From JAZKIX01 sp040384645 (GTDB lineage: Bacteria; Pseudomonadota; Gammaproteobacteria; Burkholderiales; Burkholderiaceae_D): a DNA stretch of 26,161 nucleotides. Of the stretch, positions 15,055 to 22,916 are shown in pieces; position 1 is the stretch's first letter; the number at the start of each line of letters is the position of its first letter. The notes beneath the pieces are model-generated. The model was not told the origin of the DNA and ran no database searches. It saw only the letters and a list, made by a program, of their open reading frames with translations. Location: contig JAZKIX010000068.1 of NCBI GenBank assembly GCA_040384645.1, positions 1-26,161 of the forward strand, in the 5' to 3' direction. The translations under genes and the position numbers were made by a program.

Positions 15055-16464
15055 TTAATGATGCCCTTCATGTCCCGACGGTTTGCGCACTTTTAATTCT
15101 ATTTCATCTGACTGGTGCGTAACCGGCATCGATTGGCCGCCACTGGCATTGCTGCGCGTCGCATCACTCATTTCACCTTGCCATTCGTAAGCGACACTAC
15201 CGGCCGGATGTTGATACCAGCCAGGATCTCGAAAATCGCCGCGCTTCTGGTTTTGTCTGACTTTGACCACAGTAAACATGCCACCCATTTCGACCCCGCC
15301 GAACGGGCCTTGGCCGCTCATCATGGGCAAGGTATTGGCCGGCAACGGCATCGCCATCTGGCCCATATCGGCCATGCCGCGCTCGCCCATGACCATGTAA
15401 TCGGGCACTAGCCGGTTAATTTTTTGCGCAATGCCTTGGTGATCCACCCCGATCATGGTCGGTACGTTATGCCCCATTGCATTCATGGTGTGGTGCGACT
15501 TATGACAATGAAAGGCCCAGTCACCCGGCTCGGTGGCGTCGAATTCAATCGCCCGCATTTGCCCGACTGCGACGTCGGTTGTCACCTCGGGCCAGCGCGC
15601 CGATGGGGGCACCCAACCGCCATCGGTACCGGTGACCGTAAATTCATGGCCGTGCAGATGGATCGGATGATTGGTCATGGTCAGGTTGCCGAAGCGAATC
15701 CGCACCCGGTCGCCCTGCCGCACCACCATCGGGTCAATCCCCGGAAAGACGCGGCTATTGAAAGTGAATAGATTGAAATCGAGCATGGTATTGACCTTGG
15801 GCTTAGAACTGCCGGGCTCGATATCGTAGTTATTCAGTAAGAAAACGAAATCGCGGTCGACCCGCATAAACTTGTGATCCTTGGGATGCGTAACCCAAAA
15901 GCCCATCATGCCCATCGCCATTTGCGTCATTTCATCGGCATGCGGGTGATACATGAAAGTGCCGGCCCGCTTGGCGACAAATTCATAGACAAATGTCTTG
16001 CCCGGCTGGATCGGTGGCTGGGTCAGGCCGCTGACGCCATCCATGCCATTGGGCAAGCGCTGGCCATGCCAGTGCATGCTGGTATGTTCGGGCAATTTAT
16101 TGGTGACAAAAATACGGACGCGGTCGCCTTCGACCACTTCAATCGTCGGCCCCGGCGACTGGCCGTTATAGCCCCATAAGCTGGCTTTCATACCCGGCGC
16201 CAGTTCGCGCACGACCGGTTCCGCCACCAGATGGAATTCCTTGACGCCATTATTCATGCGCCACGGCAGCGACCAGCCATTCAGTGTGACAACCGGGTTA
16301 AAAGGCCGACCGTTGGGGGGTGGCGGAGGCGGCTGGGTAGCGGCGTCGCTGATGGAAGCCGCGTCCGGCAACGATGCGGCACCCGCACGGCTGATTAAGC
16401 TGGCATTGACTGCTGTGATGCCGACCACACCGGCGCCTTTAAAAAAATTTCGACGAGAAACCAT
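15055..16464 (-). CDS. Tat-exported multicopper oxidase, copper resistance
   Basis: This 469-residue periplasmic oxidase begins with a twin-arginine signal (SRRNFFKGAG) and a proline run (45-50). The four copper-binding motifs are intact: HWHG (131-134), HPH (173-175), HPIHLHGHEF (266-275) and HCHKSHH (319-325), with Cys320, His325 and axial Met330 for the type 1 copper. A Met-rich segment (about 356-398; MGERGMADMGQMAMP, then MMSGQG and MGGMF) could bind Cu(I), as in CueO and CopA/PcoA. The likely role is oxidising Cu(I) to the less toxic Cu(II). It starts 15 bases after the TolC-family stop, so the two share a transcript from the CueR-type promoter. The tail ends in a His-rich HEGHH. Confidence 0.92.
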   Translation of the reverse strand: MVSRRNFFKGAGVVGITAVNASLISRAGAASLPDAASISDAATQPPPPPPNGRPFNPVVTLNGWSLPWRMNNGVKEFHLVAEPVVRELAPGMKASLWGYNGQSPGPTIEVVEGDRVRIFVTNKLPEHTSMHWHGQRLPNGMDGVSGLTQPPIQPGKTFVYEFVAKRAGTFMYHPHADEMTQMAMGMMGFWVTHPKDHKFMRVDRDFVFLLNNYDIEPGSSKPKVNTMLDFNLFTFNSRVFPGIDPMVVRQGDRVRIRFGNLTMTNHPIHLHGHEFTVTGTDGGWVPPSARWPEVTTDVAVGQMRAIEFDATEPGDWAFHCHKSHHTMNAMGHNVPTMIGVDHQGIAQKINRLVPDYMVMGERGMADMGQMAMPLPANTLPMMSGQGPFGGVEMGGMFTVVKVRQNQKRGDFRDPGWYQHPAGSVAYEWQGEMSDATRSNASGGQSMPVTHQSDEIELKVRKPSGHEGHH

Positions 16465-16479
16465 GTATCTGTCCTTAAT

Positions 16480-17913
16480 TCAGTTTTCTTGCTGCGCGCT
16501 ACTGCTGGCGGGCAACGACGCAAAGTCATCAATACGATCGGTCCCGCCACCGTTGACGGCATTGCGCAAGCCGGTATCGGCGATCCAGAAATCGCGTTGC
16601 GCTTCGATGGCTGCGTTGACGCTATGGATCTGCTCACGCGCATCGGCCAACAATTCAAACACGCCGGTCAACATGCCGTTATAGCGCAGCAAAACTTCAT
16701 CGGAAATCGTCTTACGCAACGGCACCACCTCATCGCGATAATGGCGCGCCAATTGATAGCTGGTGTGATACGCAGAATAGGCCTCGCGCACGTCAGAACC
16801 GGCGCGCAATGCGATATCGGCACTGTGATGCAGCGCTTGGGTATATAGCGCCTTGGCCTTGGCGTTACGCGCCCGACCCCAGTCGAAAATAGGCAATTCA
16901 AGGCTGACCTCATACCCATTGGCACGCGCTTTGCCGCTATTGCTCTGGTTAACATAACCAGCGTCGAGCACATTAATAAAGCCGCTGGCCTGGCTCAAGC
17001 CCAAGGCACGCGCGGTTGCTGCGACATCGTATTTAGCTAGCTGGATATCGAGACGTTGCGTAATTGCCTGCGCTTCCAACTGGCCTATATCCGCAGGACT
17101 TTTTGGCAAGTCAGGCAAACGATCAGGCAACTTGATTTCATTCCCATTTGCCAAACCCAAGAGCCGCGTCAATTGTTCCCGCGTCGTGCTGGCATGATGT
17201 TGCGCGCGCAGCACTTGTGCCGTGGCGTCGGCATAAAAAACCTGTTCCCGCGCCTGGTCAAGCTGGCTCCAGTTACCGGCCTTGGCCATGCGTTGCCCCA
17301 GTTCGGCCCCAGCTTCGGCCGCGCTTTGCACTTGCACCAGGTATTGCGCGCTTTGCTGGGCTGCAATTGCGTTGAAATAGGCGCGGCGCGTATCGGCGGC
17401 CAATTGCACCGCCTGGGCCGCAGTTTGCACCACGGTTTGCTCAAAACGGTTTTTCTCAATCCCACGCCGAATTGGCATCGTCAACAAGCCGAGCAGATCA
17501 AACATGATGCTGCGCTCGATTTCAATCTCGTCGCCGTTGCGCATGCGGCCGAAAGAAAAGCCCGGATTCTTGATACGCCCTGCTTGCACCAGATCTGCTT
17601 CGGCCACGCCCAGGTTGGCCAGCGCGGCCTGCAATCCCTGGTTATTGCGCAGAGCGATCTTGACAGCAGAGTCAACGTCCAGCGGCTGGATGAGCATTTG
17701 TGAAACCGTGGCTTGGGTATGGGTAACGGGCTCAGCCAAATCATCACGTTGTATCGCGTGTCCGGTTCGCGCCTGCGTCAGCGACGACACGGCATCAAGG
17801 CCGCCATCGGGTGAAAAATTGGCGCAGCCACTGAACGCCAGGCAAGAAGCTGCCAATAGAAACAGCATGCCATGCCGCATGCCAGGCAATAGTATTGGTA
17901 AGCGCAACATCAT
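16480..17913 (-). CDS. TolC-family outer-membrane efflux lipoprotein
   Basis: This 477-residue protein has a hydrophobic N-terminus ending in a lipobox-like FSGC with Cys30, as in CusC/CzcC-type channels. Two OEP repeats follow. Each has long helices (about 80-250 and 275-460) with the typical LPIFDWGRARN beta-strand/turn segment (near 358) and DLPKSP linker. The family forms trimeric channels crossing the outer membrane and periplasm. Here it is co-transcribed with a multicopper oxidase, suggesting export of copper or of a product of copper detoxification; no RND pump or membrane-fusion gene is in the window, so partners lie elsewhere. The start could be Met1 or Met2 (17913/17910) or Met12; Shine-Dalgarno evidence is weak. 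Confidence 0.88.
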   Translation of the reverse strand: MMLRLPILLPGMRHGMLFLLAASCLAFSGCANFSPDGGLDAVSSLTQARTGHAIQRDDLAEPVTHTQATVSQMLIQPLDVDSAVKIALRNNQGLQAALANLGVAEADLVQAGRIKNPGFSFGRMRNGDEIEIERSIMFDLLGLLTMPIRRGIEKNRFEQTVVQTAAQAVQLAADTRRAYFNAIAAQQSAQYLVQVQSAAEAGAELGQRMAKAGNWSQLDQAREQVFYADATAQVLRAQHHASTTREQLTRLLGLANGNEIKLPDRLPDLPKSPADIGQLEAQAITQRLDIQLAKYDVAATARALGLSQASGFINVLDAGYVNQSNSGKARANGYEVSLELPIFDWGRARNAKAKALYTQALHHSADIALRAGSDVREAYSAYHTSYQLARHYRDEVVPLRKTISDEVLLRYNGMLTGVFELLADAREQIHSVNAAIEAQRDFWIADTGLRNAVNGGGTDRIDDFASLPASSSAQQEN

Positions 17914-17970
17914 ATTTTCATTTCAGGTTGATTCACATTGATAGCGAGTACAAAGAAAAAGCGAATCGTG

Positions 17971-18001
17971 ACTTTAAACCTTCCCATAGCAGGAAGGTCA
18001 A
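17971..18001 (-). promoter_or_regulatory. CueR-type (MerR family) copper promoter
   Basis: On the minus strand, -35 TTGACC (18001-17996) and -10 TAAAGT (17976-17971) are separated by exactly 19 bp. The spacer region holds the dyad ACCTTCC...GGAAGGT (17978-17984 and 17992-17998 on the plus strand). Overlong 19-bp spacers and this dyad are hallmarks of CueR-controlled copA/cueO promoters. It points at the TolC-family/multicopper oxidase operon, giving a leader of roughly 50 bases. No cueR gene lies in the window. Confidence 0.85.
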
Positions 18002-18185
18002 GCGGACGATCAAGCGGAAACGTCTCGCGATATTTGTTAGGTCGACACCTGGGTGGGAGACCGTTATCTTGCTGCCATAGCGTGGTTTCAATAGTTAAAA
18101 CAGACGCACTCAGGTTATGCAAAATCGCGGTACATTACACGCCTTAGCGCTGCAACAAAAGTACCCGATCGTCGACTTAATTTTA

Positions 18186-18233
18186 GCTTCACAATCCGCT
18201 TCACAATCCGCTTCACAATCCGCTTCTCAATCC
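18186..18233 (+). repeat. 12-bp tandem repeat, four copies
   Basis: GCTTCACAATCC occurs three times exactly (18186-18197, 18198-18209, 18210-18221) and a fourth time with one change (GCTTCTCAATCC, 18222-18233). It lies just upstream of the hydrolase Shine-Dalgarno. The unit is a multiple of three, so copy-number change would not shift a frame; an effect on leader structure or promoter spacing is possible. Confidence 0.9.
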
Positions 18234-18260
18234 GATTTTCACCAGCCAAGGAGAAACAGC

Positions 18261-19151
18261 ATGACAGGTGCCACTGCCAACGATTTTGCCCCGGAAGTAT
18301 TAAAGCTGTTCGATCAATTTGTCCACGGAGCCATCACACGGCGCGATTTTTTAAATGCTGCCAGCAAGTATGCAGTCGGCGGCACTACGGCGGCAGGTTT
18401 GCTGAGCGCCCTGACACCGAATTTTGCCGCGGCACAACAGGTCAAGACCGACGATCCTCGCATCAAAACCAGTTATATCGAATACGCCTCACCCCAAGGC
18501 TACGGCAAAATTCGCGGCTACCTGACGCAACCGGCCAACGGCAAAGGCAAGTTGCCGACCGTGTTGGTAGTGCATGAAAATCGCGGCTTGAACCCGCATA
18601 TCGAAGACATCGCACGCCGTCTCGCGCTCGACAATTTCATAGCGTTCGCACCAGATGCCCTGACCCCGCTGGGCGGCTATCCGGGTGATGAAGACAAGGC
18701 GCGTGAACTATTCGGCAAGCTTGAACAGAGCAAAACGCGCGAAGATTTTGTGGCCGCAGCCAGCTTCCTAAAAAAGCTGCCGGAAGGCAATGGCAAGGTC
18801 GGCGTGGTGGGGTTTTGCTTCGGCGGCGGCATCGCCAATTTGCTCGCCACCCGCATCCCCGATCTGGCTGCGGCAGTGCCGTTTTATGGTAGCCAGCCAC
18901 CGGTAGAAGATGTGGCCAAGATCAAGGCGCCGCTCTTGATCCAGTATGCACAAAACGATGAACGCATCAACGCCGGCTGGCCCAAGTATGAAGCCGCCTT
19001 GAAAGCCGCCGACATCAAATATGAAGCCTATATTTATCCCGATACCGAACACGGCTTCAATAATGACACCACGCCGCGTTACAACGAAGCGGCGGCCAAG
19101 CTGGCATGGAAACGTACCGTTGATTTTTTTGCAAAACAATTAAAAAGTTGA
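18261..19151 (+). CDS. Tat-type dienelactone hydrolase family protein
   Basis: The preferred start at 18261 has a strong Shine-Dalgarno (AAGGAG, 18248-18253) and gives 296 residues. The frame is open back to 18117, but that part translates the tandem repeat. An internal twin-arginine signal (TRRDFLNAASKYAVGGTTAA, 27-46) with a following hydrophobic core suggests export. The dienelactone hydrolase fold then shows Glu106 in HENRG, nucleophile Cys186 in GFCFGGG, Asp233 in QNDERIN and His264 in EHGFNN. This is the full Cys-Asp-His triad plus the activating Glu. The reaction is hydrolysis of a lactone or ester, but the substrate is not evident and no aromatic-degradation genes are near. It is divergent from the copper operon. 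Confidence 0.9.
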   Translation: MTGATANDFAPEVLKLFDQFVHGAITRRDFLNAASKYAVGGTTAAGLLSALTPNFAAAQQVKTDDPRIKTSYIEYASPQGYGKIRGYLTQPANGKGKLPTVLVVHENRGLNPHIEDIARRLALDNFIAFAPDALTPLGGYPGDEDKARELFGKLEQSKTREDFVAAASFLKKLPEGNGKVGVVGFCFGGGIANLLATRIPDLAAAVPFYGSQPPVEDVAKIKAPLLIQYAQNDERINAGWPKYEAALKAADIKYEAYIYPDTEHGFNNDTTPRYNEAAAKLAWKRTVDFFAKQLKS

Positions 19152-19181
19152 GCCGCTTTCGATCAAACTTTTTAGCCAGAT

Positions 19182-19216
19182 GATGAGCCCAGATCCCTCG
19201 GGTCAATCGGCTCATC
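19182..19216. terminator. Possible bidirectional terminator between convergent genes
   Basis: GATGAGCC (19182-19189) pairs with GGCTCATC (19209-19216) across a 19-base loop, between the hydrolase stop (19151) and the DUF805 stop (19259). T tracts are poor, so this is tentative. Confidence 0.35.
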
Positions 19217-19258
19217 GCTCATGCAAAAATACGCTTTCCCAAGCAGGCGACGCGACAG

Positions 19259-19843
19259 TTACTGCTTGGTTGCTTCAGCCGGCGCTACTTGAGAATCGAG
19301 TTTCTCTACAACTGCTTTGGCCCGTGCGGAATACTTTTGATATGCAGGAATAGCGACGGCAGCCAGTACAGCAATGATTACAACTGGCAGGAGTAAGCCG
19401 AGGATGACCAAAGTCGAATTTTTTGAAGGCCTCAAACCATAGTTGTTAGTGCCTTGCGTTCCACCAGCAAACAGCAAATACAGTCCGAAGAAAAAGTTCA
19501 CCAGCGGCACAATCAACAACAAGGACAGCCATCCTGATTGATTGAGGTCATTCAGTCGTCGTTTTGCGATGATCAATGAAACGACAATGACTGGCAGATA
19601 GAAAACGATCATCAAAATCGAACCCATAATGCCAAGCCCGCCTGTTGGAGCAAGCGTAGGTACCGCTATCGCTGCCACAATCCCGATAACGAACATTAAT
19701 ACCGACATTGAAAAAAACGTATATGCCAAATACCGCAATCGCCCGATGCGACCTTCGATGGAAAAAACTGACGGGACATATGTCGCGTCATTTGACATAG
19801 GATCTGCTATGGCAGCGTTCGGTGCTAAATAGGGATTATTCAA
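19259..19843 (-). CDS. DUF805 membrane protein with a pilin-like C-terminal segment
   Basis: This 194-residue protein has a short polar N-terminus (NNPYLAPNAAIADP) and then the DUF805 signature GRIGRLRYLAY (32-42). Membrane helices follow at about 44-68, 73-90 and 103-122, with the hallmark RRLNDLNQSGW between the last two. After GTNNYGLRPS comes a separate hydrophobic segment, LVILGLLLPVVIIAVLAAVA, continuing IPAYQKYSARAKAV, that closely resembles the N-terminal helix of type IV pilins but lacks the G/F-T-L-I-E processing site. The tail is Ala/Glu/Lys-rich. DUF805 has no established function. On the minus strand AAGGAAAAAA precedes the start. Confidence 0.82.
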   Translation of the reverse strand: MNNPYLAPNAAIADPMSNDATYVPSVFSIEGRIGRLRYLAYTFFSMSVLMFVIGIVAAIAVPTLAPTGGLGIMGSILMIVFYLPVIVVSLIIAKRRLNDLNQSGWLSLLLIVPLVNFFFGLYLLFAGGTQGTNNYGLRPSKNSTLVILGLLLPVVIIAVLAAVAIPAYQKYSARAKAVVEKLDSQVAPAEATKQ

Positions 19844-20008
19844 AATTTTTTCCTTGGAGGGTTTGTGTCAGGTGTTTTGCGTTGCGGATATTACAACGGT
19901 TGGCGATAAGGGCACTGCTTTACGCCAACAATTTTGCCGGAGTCGTTCAGGCGAATTTATCCACTTAGGCTAATAAACGCAGAAAACATCATCTATAAAT
20001 CTACCCTA

Positions 20009-20071
20009 ACAGCCTGCGACGTCAAATACTCGCCTACATATATTCTGATACCGAGCAAGGTTTCAATCATG
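20009..20071 (+). pseudogene. Relic of a dienelactone hydrolase C-terminus
   Basis: The plus strand here reads ACDVKYSPTYI and then, after a one-base shift, YSDTEQGFNH. The intact hydrolase at 18261-19151 has AADIKYEAYIYPDTEHGFNN at residues 249-268. The nucleotide alignment is about 60 bases with one deletion. The rest of the gene is gone. It is a second, decayed member of the family about 0.9 kb beyond the intact one. Confidence 0.55.
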
Positions 20072-20197
20072 TCGTTGGGCCTTTTTGACAAAGCGCCACG
20101 TACACTACTGTGTCGCATTTTTTATTTTGCAAAAAAATAGATGCATTTCAAACCAGCTGTATCAAAGGCCGAAATTTAATATCTTCTTAAAACGTAC

Positions 20198-20695
20198 ATG
20201 ACTGAAAAATCAACTTATTCCGGTACTGAATATAGACTTGTTATTCAAGGTCACGCCGATGTCGAAATATCCAATACACCAGACAACGTAATCTTACGTT
20301 TAATCAAGCGTTCTAGTTCTGAATTCATCGTCGCCGACGCAGAATCAAAACTGATCTTCACCATCCTGCGCATACGCCGCCCTCCTTATGCACGATTTTC
20401 CATCATCCTGGATGGGCAGGAAAGTGGTGCGATCATTTGCAAAAATATTTTCAGAACTCGTTATCAAATTACACTTTTAAATCGGAGCACATGGCAATTT
20501 TATATGCCTATGTTTAGCGTACATTTTTATGCGACTTCCAATCAGGCCGATACCATCAAGATTCGGATGTTCAGAGAAGATATTTGGGGATTATTATTCG
20601 ATCCCGGACTCGAGTCTCAACAATTGATTGGTGCGCTCGCCTTCATTTTTAGCGCAAGATGGAATTCCTATCAAATAGGAATTTGGTGTAGTTGA
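20198..20695 (+). CDS. Hypothetical protein, possibly LURP-one/Tubby-like
   Basis: This 165-residue protein is rich in alternating beta strands: YRLVIQGHADVEI, then FIVADAESKLIFTILRI, FSIILDGQESGAIICKN, RYQITLLNR, TWQFYMPMFSVHFYAT and TIKIRMFRED. It ends in a hydrophobic helix (QQLIGALAFIFSARWNS). A closed beta barrel around a central hydrophobic helix is the layout of LURP-one/Tubby-like domains, but the match is by pattern only. It is AT-rich like the ABC-3C operon. No Shine-Dalgarno was seen before the ATG at 20198. It stands alone between two gene relics. Confidence 0.6.
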   Translation: MTEKSTYSGTEYRLVIQGHADVEISNTPDNVILRLIKRSSSEFIVADAESKLIFTILRIRRPPYARFSIILDGQESGAIICKNIFRTRYQITLLNRSTWQFYMPMFSVHFYATSNQADTIKIRMFREDIWGLLFDPGLESQQLIGALAFIFSARWNSYQIGIWCS

Positions 20696-20761
20696 CGCCT
20701 CGATTTCTGATGCTGGTCTATTGCACTCAACGCTACTTATTTAGAACAACGCCAAAACCCC

Positions 20762-20905
20762 ATGCCCGAAAACCAGTTTCACTCGCTCCATGACTGGGAA
20801 CTCTACGCGCACTGCGCGAGTAATGAACTCATGAAGACAATCTGGTGAACCATCGCCTGATGTGGCTGATCCTGTCGCAGGGTTTCCTGTTCACCGCTCA
20901 TATCA
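20762..20905 (+). pseudogene. N-terminal relic of a small membrane protein gene
   Basis: From the ATG at 20762 one frame reads MPENQFHSLHDWELYAHCA, then SNELM, and stops. A shifted frame from 20845 continues VNHRLMWLILSQGFLFTA. Together they look like the start of a small inner-membrane protein (charged helix, then NHR and a transmembrane helix) broken by a frameshift. The remainder has been replaced by the end of the M48 peptidase gene on the other strand. Confidence 0.45.
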
Positions 20906-22798
20906 CAAAATTCTTGCACCCTTCATCCAATAAAATCTTCGGCCAAATCGAGAATTACTTCCTTCAACATTCATAATCAGTGTCTCTCCTTGAAACGTTA
21001 TCGTCATCCGAATCACGCTCAATACATCGGCACTACGTTGCTGTCTGTGACGCTCAAACATTCCCGAAACGGTATATGCAAGCACGTAACAAGGACGATG
21101 CTGTAAATGTTTTACCCGTTTTTTGACGAAGTATGCTGATCTCAAGCCTTCAATTGCTTGCAGTTGAACACGTAACAAGGCAATTGCATCTACCGGCAAA
21201 TCGTGCCTTTCAAATTTATCATTTGGCAAAACCTGATTGCGCTCTTGGCTGGCGGCGCTATGCAAATGTATTTGCTCGACCATTTTTTCGTGCCAGCGTT
21301 GCGCATCGTCTTCACGGCTATTTCGGCTGCAGTAATCGCTAAGTGCTTCGCAACATGCAGGAGTGCAACTTTCATCAAGATGCATGGCGTGTTCGAGCAA
21401 AGCATATCCAGTGACGTCGTCTCTTTTAAGCAAGCGCGATCCCAAATTAAAACAAATGACAACATCGTGGGCATGGGCTTGAAATAAGGTTTGAAATTGT
21501 TTCAGCGCTGCCTCTGGATTATTGCCAGCGGACTCGGTCAGCCACGCCCTTTCACAAGCTTCCGAGACCGATAAACCTGTTTCTGTTTCATGCTGCTCAT
21601 TAAGTTGCGCCAACTTGCGGCGCTCTTCCTGCACTGTCTGATAACGCTCTTGCCATGAAGGCAAAACAGCCTCTTGCCAACGGCGGTCGAAAATATTGGT
21701 AATGACTTCGAGAGAATTTCCCAATAAGGTATCCGCCGCCTTATTGATCGCCGGTGGTGCCAGCCGCGCAGGCTCGCCCAACGCTTGAAGACGATCCCGT
21801 AATGCAGGATGCGTATCTTCGGATGTCGTATTACGGGCCAGCTCCAGCTTTAGCCATGCGTCAACGGATTTTTCATCCAGTCCAGTCACAAAACCTTCGC
21901 GCATTTCAGAATAAGGTACCAAACTTGGCCTGGGAAATTCATCCGCTTGCGAAAAAATTTTAGGCCAATAACTGTCACCCAAGTAATTGGCAGCAACCAC
22001 AACCGTGGTCAGTGCTTCAGCCGCTATACGCGGCGAGGTCAGTCTTGCAGAGGTGGCGTCCGCTTCATATTCGTTGGCGCGTGCCAGGGGGAAAGAATAT
22101 GCACTGAAATACGGCGCAAACCAGTTAAGGAAAGGCTTAAAAAGAAATGTACCCGCGCTATTACGTTCTTCCAGCGCCTGCATCAGGCGATTCCACCGCG
22201 TTCGCTGCCCGTAAATCCAGTTTGAAGCATAGCCGTGGCCTTTGGCCAGATGTCCGAATTCATGCGCCAGTACCGCCTTGAATTGCATCACGCCCAATGC
22301 TTTCATCAATGGCAGTCCGAGCAGGAGATAGTTCTGATGTCGTCCCAAAATTCCCAGTGTCGGCACCTTGACGACTGCGGCATTAAAGTCATTTGTGATC
22401 AACACATAATCGAGGTTTGGTGCGTCCAAGGCCGCACGCAACTCATCGATCATCGCAAATAATTCGGGAGATTTTTTTGCGCTGACTTGCGTTCCTTCCG
22501 GCGCCGGTATGGTTACCCAGAATGCTTTCAGTATTATCCAAAGAAACACACTCAGCACGATCACAAATTTGATTGCGATAGCCTTAAGTAATATCACGGC
22601 AGCAACCAAAGCGACCAGCATCCCGATCACCACTATCAATATAAACGCGAAATAGGCATTGCCAAGCACTGCCAACAAAAGTACACGTGATTGATAACGT
22701 TTTGGATTCGATCGCGCTCGTTCTTCAAGCTTGCAAACCAAAGTATCATATTTTTCGTTTGTCATAGGTGAACTCAAAGTAAATGCAAGGCGGAACAT
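20903..22798 (-). CDS. M48-family zinc metallopeptidase, membrane-anchored
   Basis: This protein is 631 residues, or 620 if the start is Met12 (22765, MTNEKYDTLV), which fits the family N-terminus better. Two membrane helices (about 38-95) are followed by the peptidase domain with the zinc motif HEFGH (179-183) and a third ligand, Glu243, in ANEYEAD. This is the gluzincin arrangement of M48 (HtpX/Ste24-like). The C-terminal part (about 400-510) has helical-repeat character resembling TPRs (NPEAALKQFQTLFQ, then CFNLGSRLLK), and the last 100 residues are a beta-rich tail. It probably degrades misfolded membrane or envelope proteins. No Shine-Dalgarno decides the start. It is a single-gene unit. 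Confidence 0.87.
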   Translation of the reverse strand: MFRLAFTLSSPMTNEKYDTLVCKLEERARSNPKRYQSRVLLLAVLGNAYFAFILIVVIGMLVALVAAVILLKAIAIKFVIVLSVFLWIILKAFWVTIPAPEGTQVSAKKSPELFAMIDELRAALDAPNLDYVLITNDFNAAVVKVPTLGILGRHQNYLLLGLPLMKALGVMQFKAVLAHEFGHLAKGHGYASNWIYGQRTRWNRLMQALEERNSAGTFLFKPFLNWFAPYFSAYSFPLARANEYEADATSARLTSPRIAAEALTTVVVAANYLGDSYWPKIFSQADEFPRPSLVPYSEMREGFVTGLDEKSVDAWLKLELARNTTSEDTHPALRDRLQALGEPARLAPPAINKAADTLLGNSLEVITNIFDRRWQEAVLPSWQERYQTVQEERRKLAQLNEQHETETGLSVSEACERAWLTESAGNNPEAALKQFQTLFQAHAHDVVICFNLGSRLLKRDDVTGYALLEHAMHLDESCTPACCEALSDYCSRNSREDDAQRWHEKMVEQIHLHSAASQERNQVLPNDKFERHDLPVDAIALLRVQLQAIEGLRSAYFVKKRVKHLQHRPCYVLAYTVSGMFERHRQQRSADVLSVIRMTITFQGETLIMNVEGSNSRFGRRFYWMKGARIL

Positions 22799-22916
22799 GT
22801 CTCTGCATATCGGAAAAAACTGCCAATAACGAGAACAGAAAAATGCATTTATTGGCTTCTAAAACGGCGGCAAGGGTTAAGTCGCGCAATGGCAACAACG
22901 ACGAGAAGAAATAGCC

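Noticed and set aside
18010..18080. Shared CGTTATCTTGCyGCCA with the region near 24385
   Set aside because: About 15 bases of similarity between two intergenic regions without symmetry or shared regulation; likely chance.
19934..20140. 68-codon plus-strand frame
   Set aside because: Most of its informative part is the frameshifted dienelactone hydrolase relic; the frame itself has no coding character.
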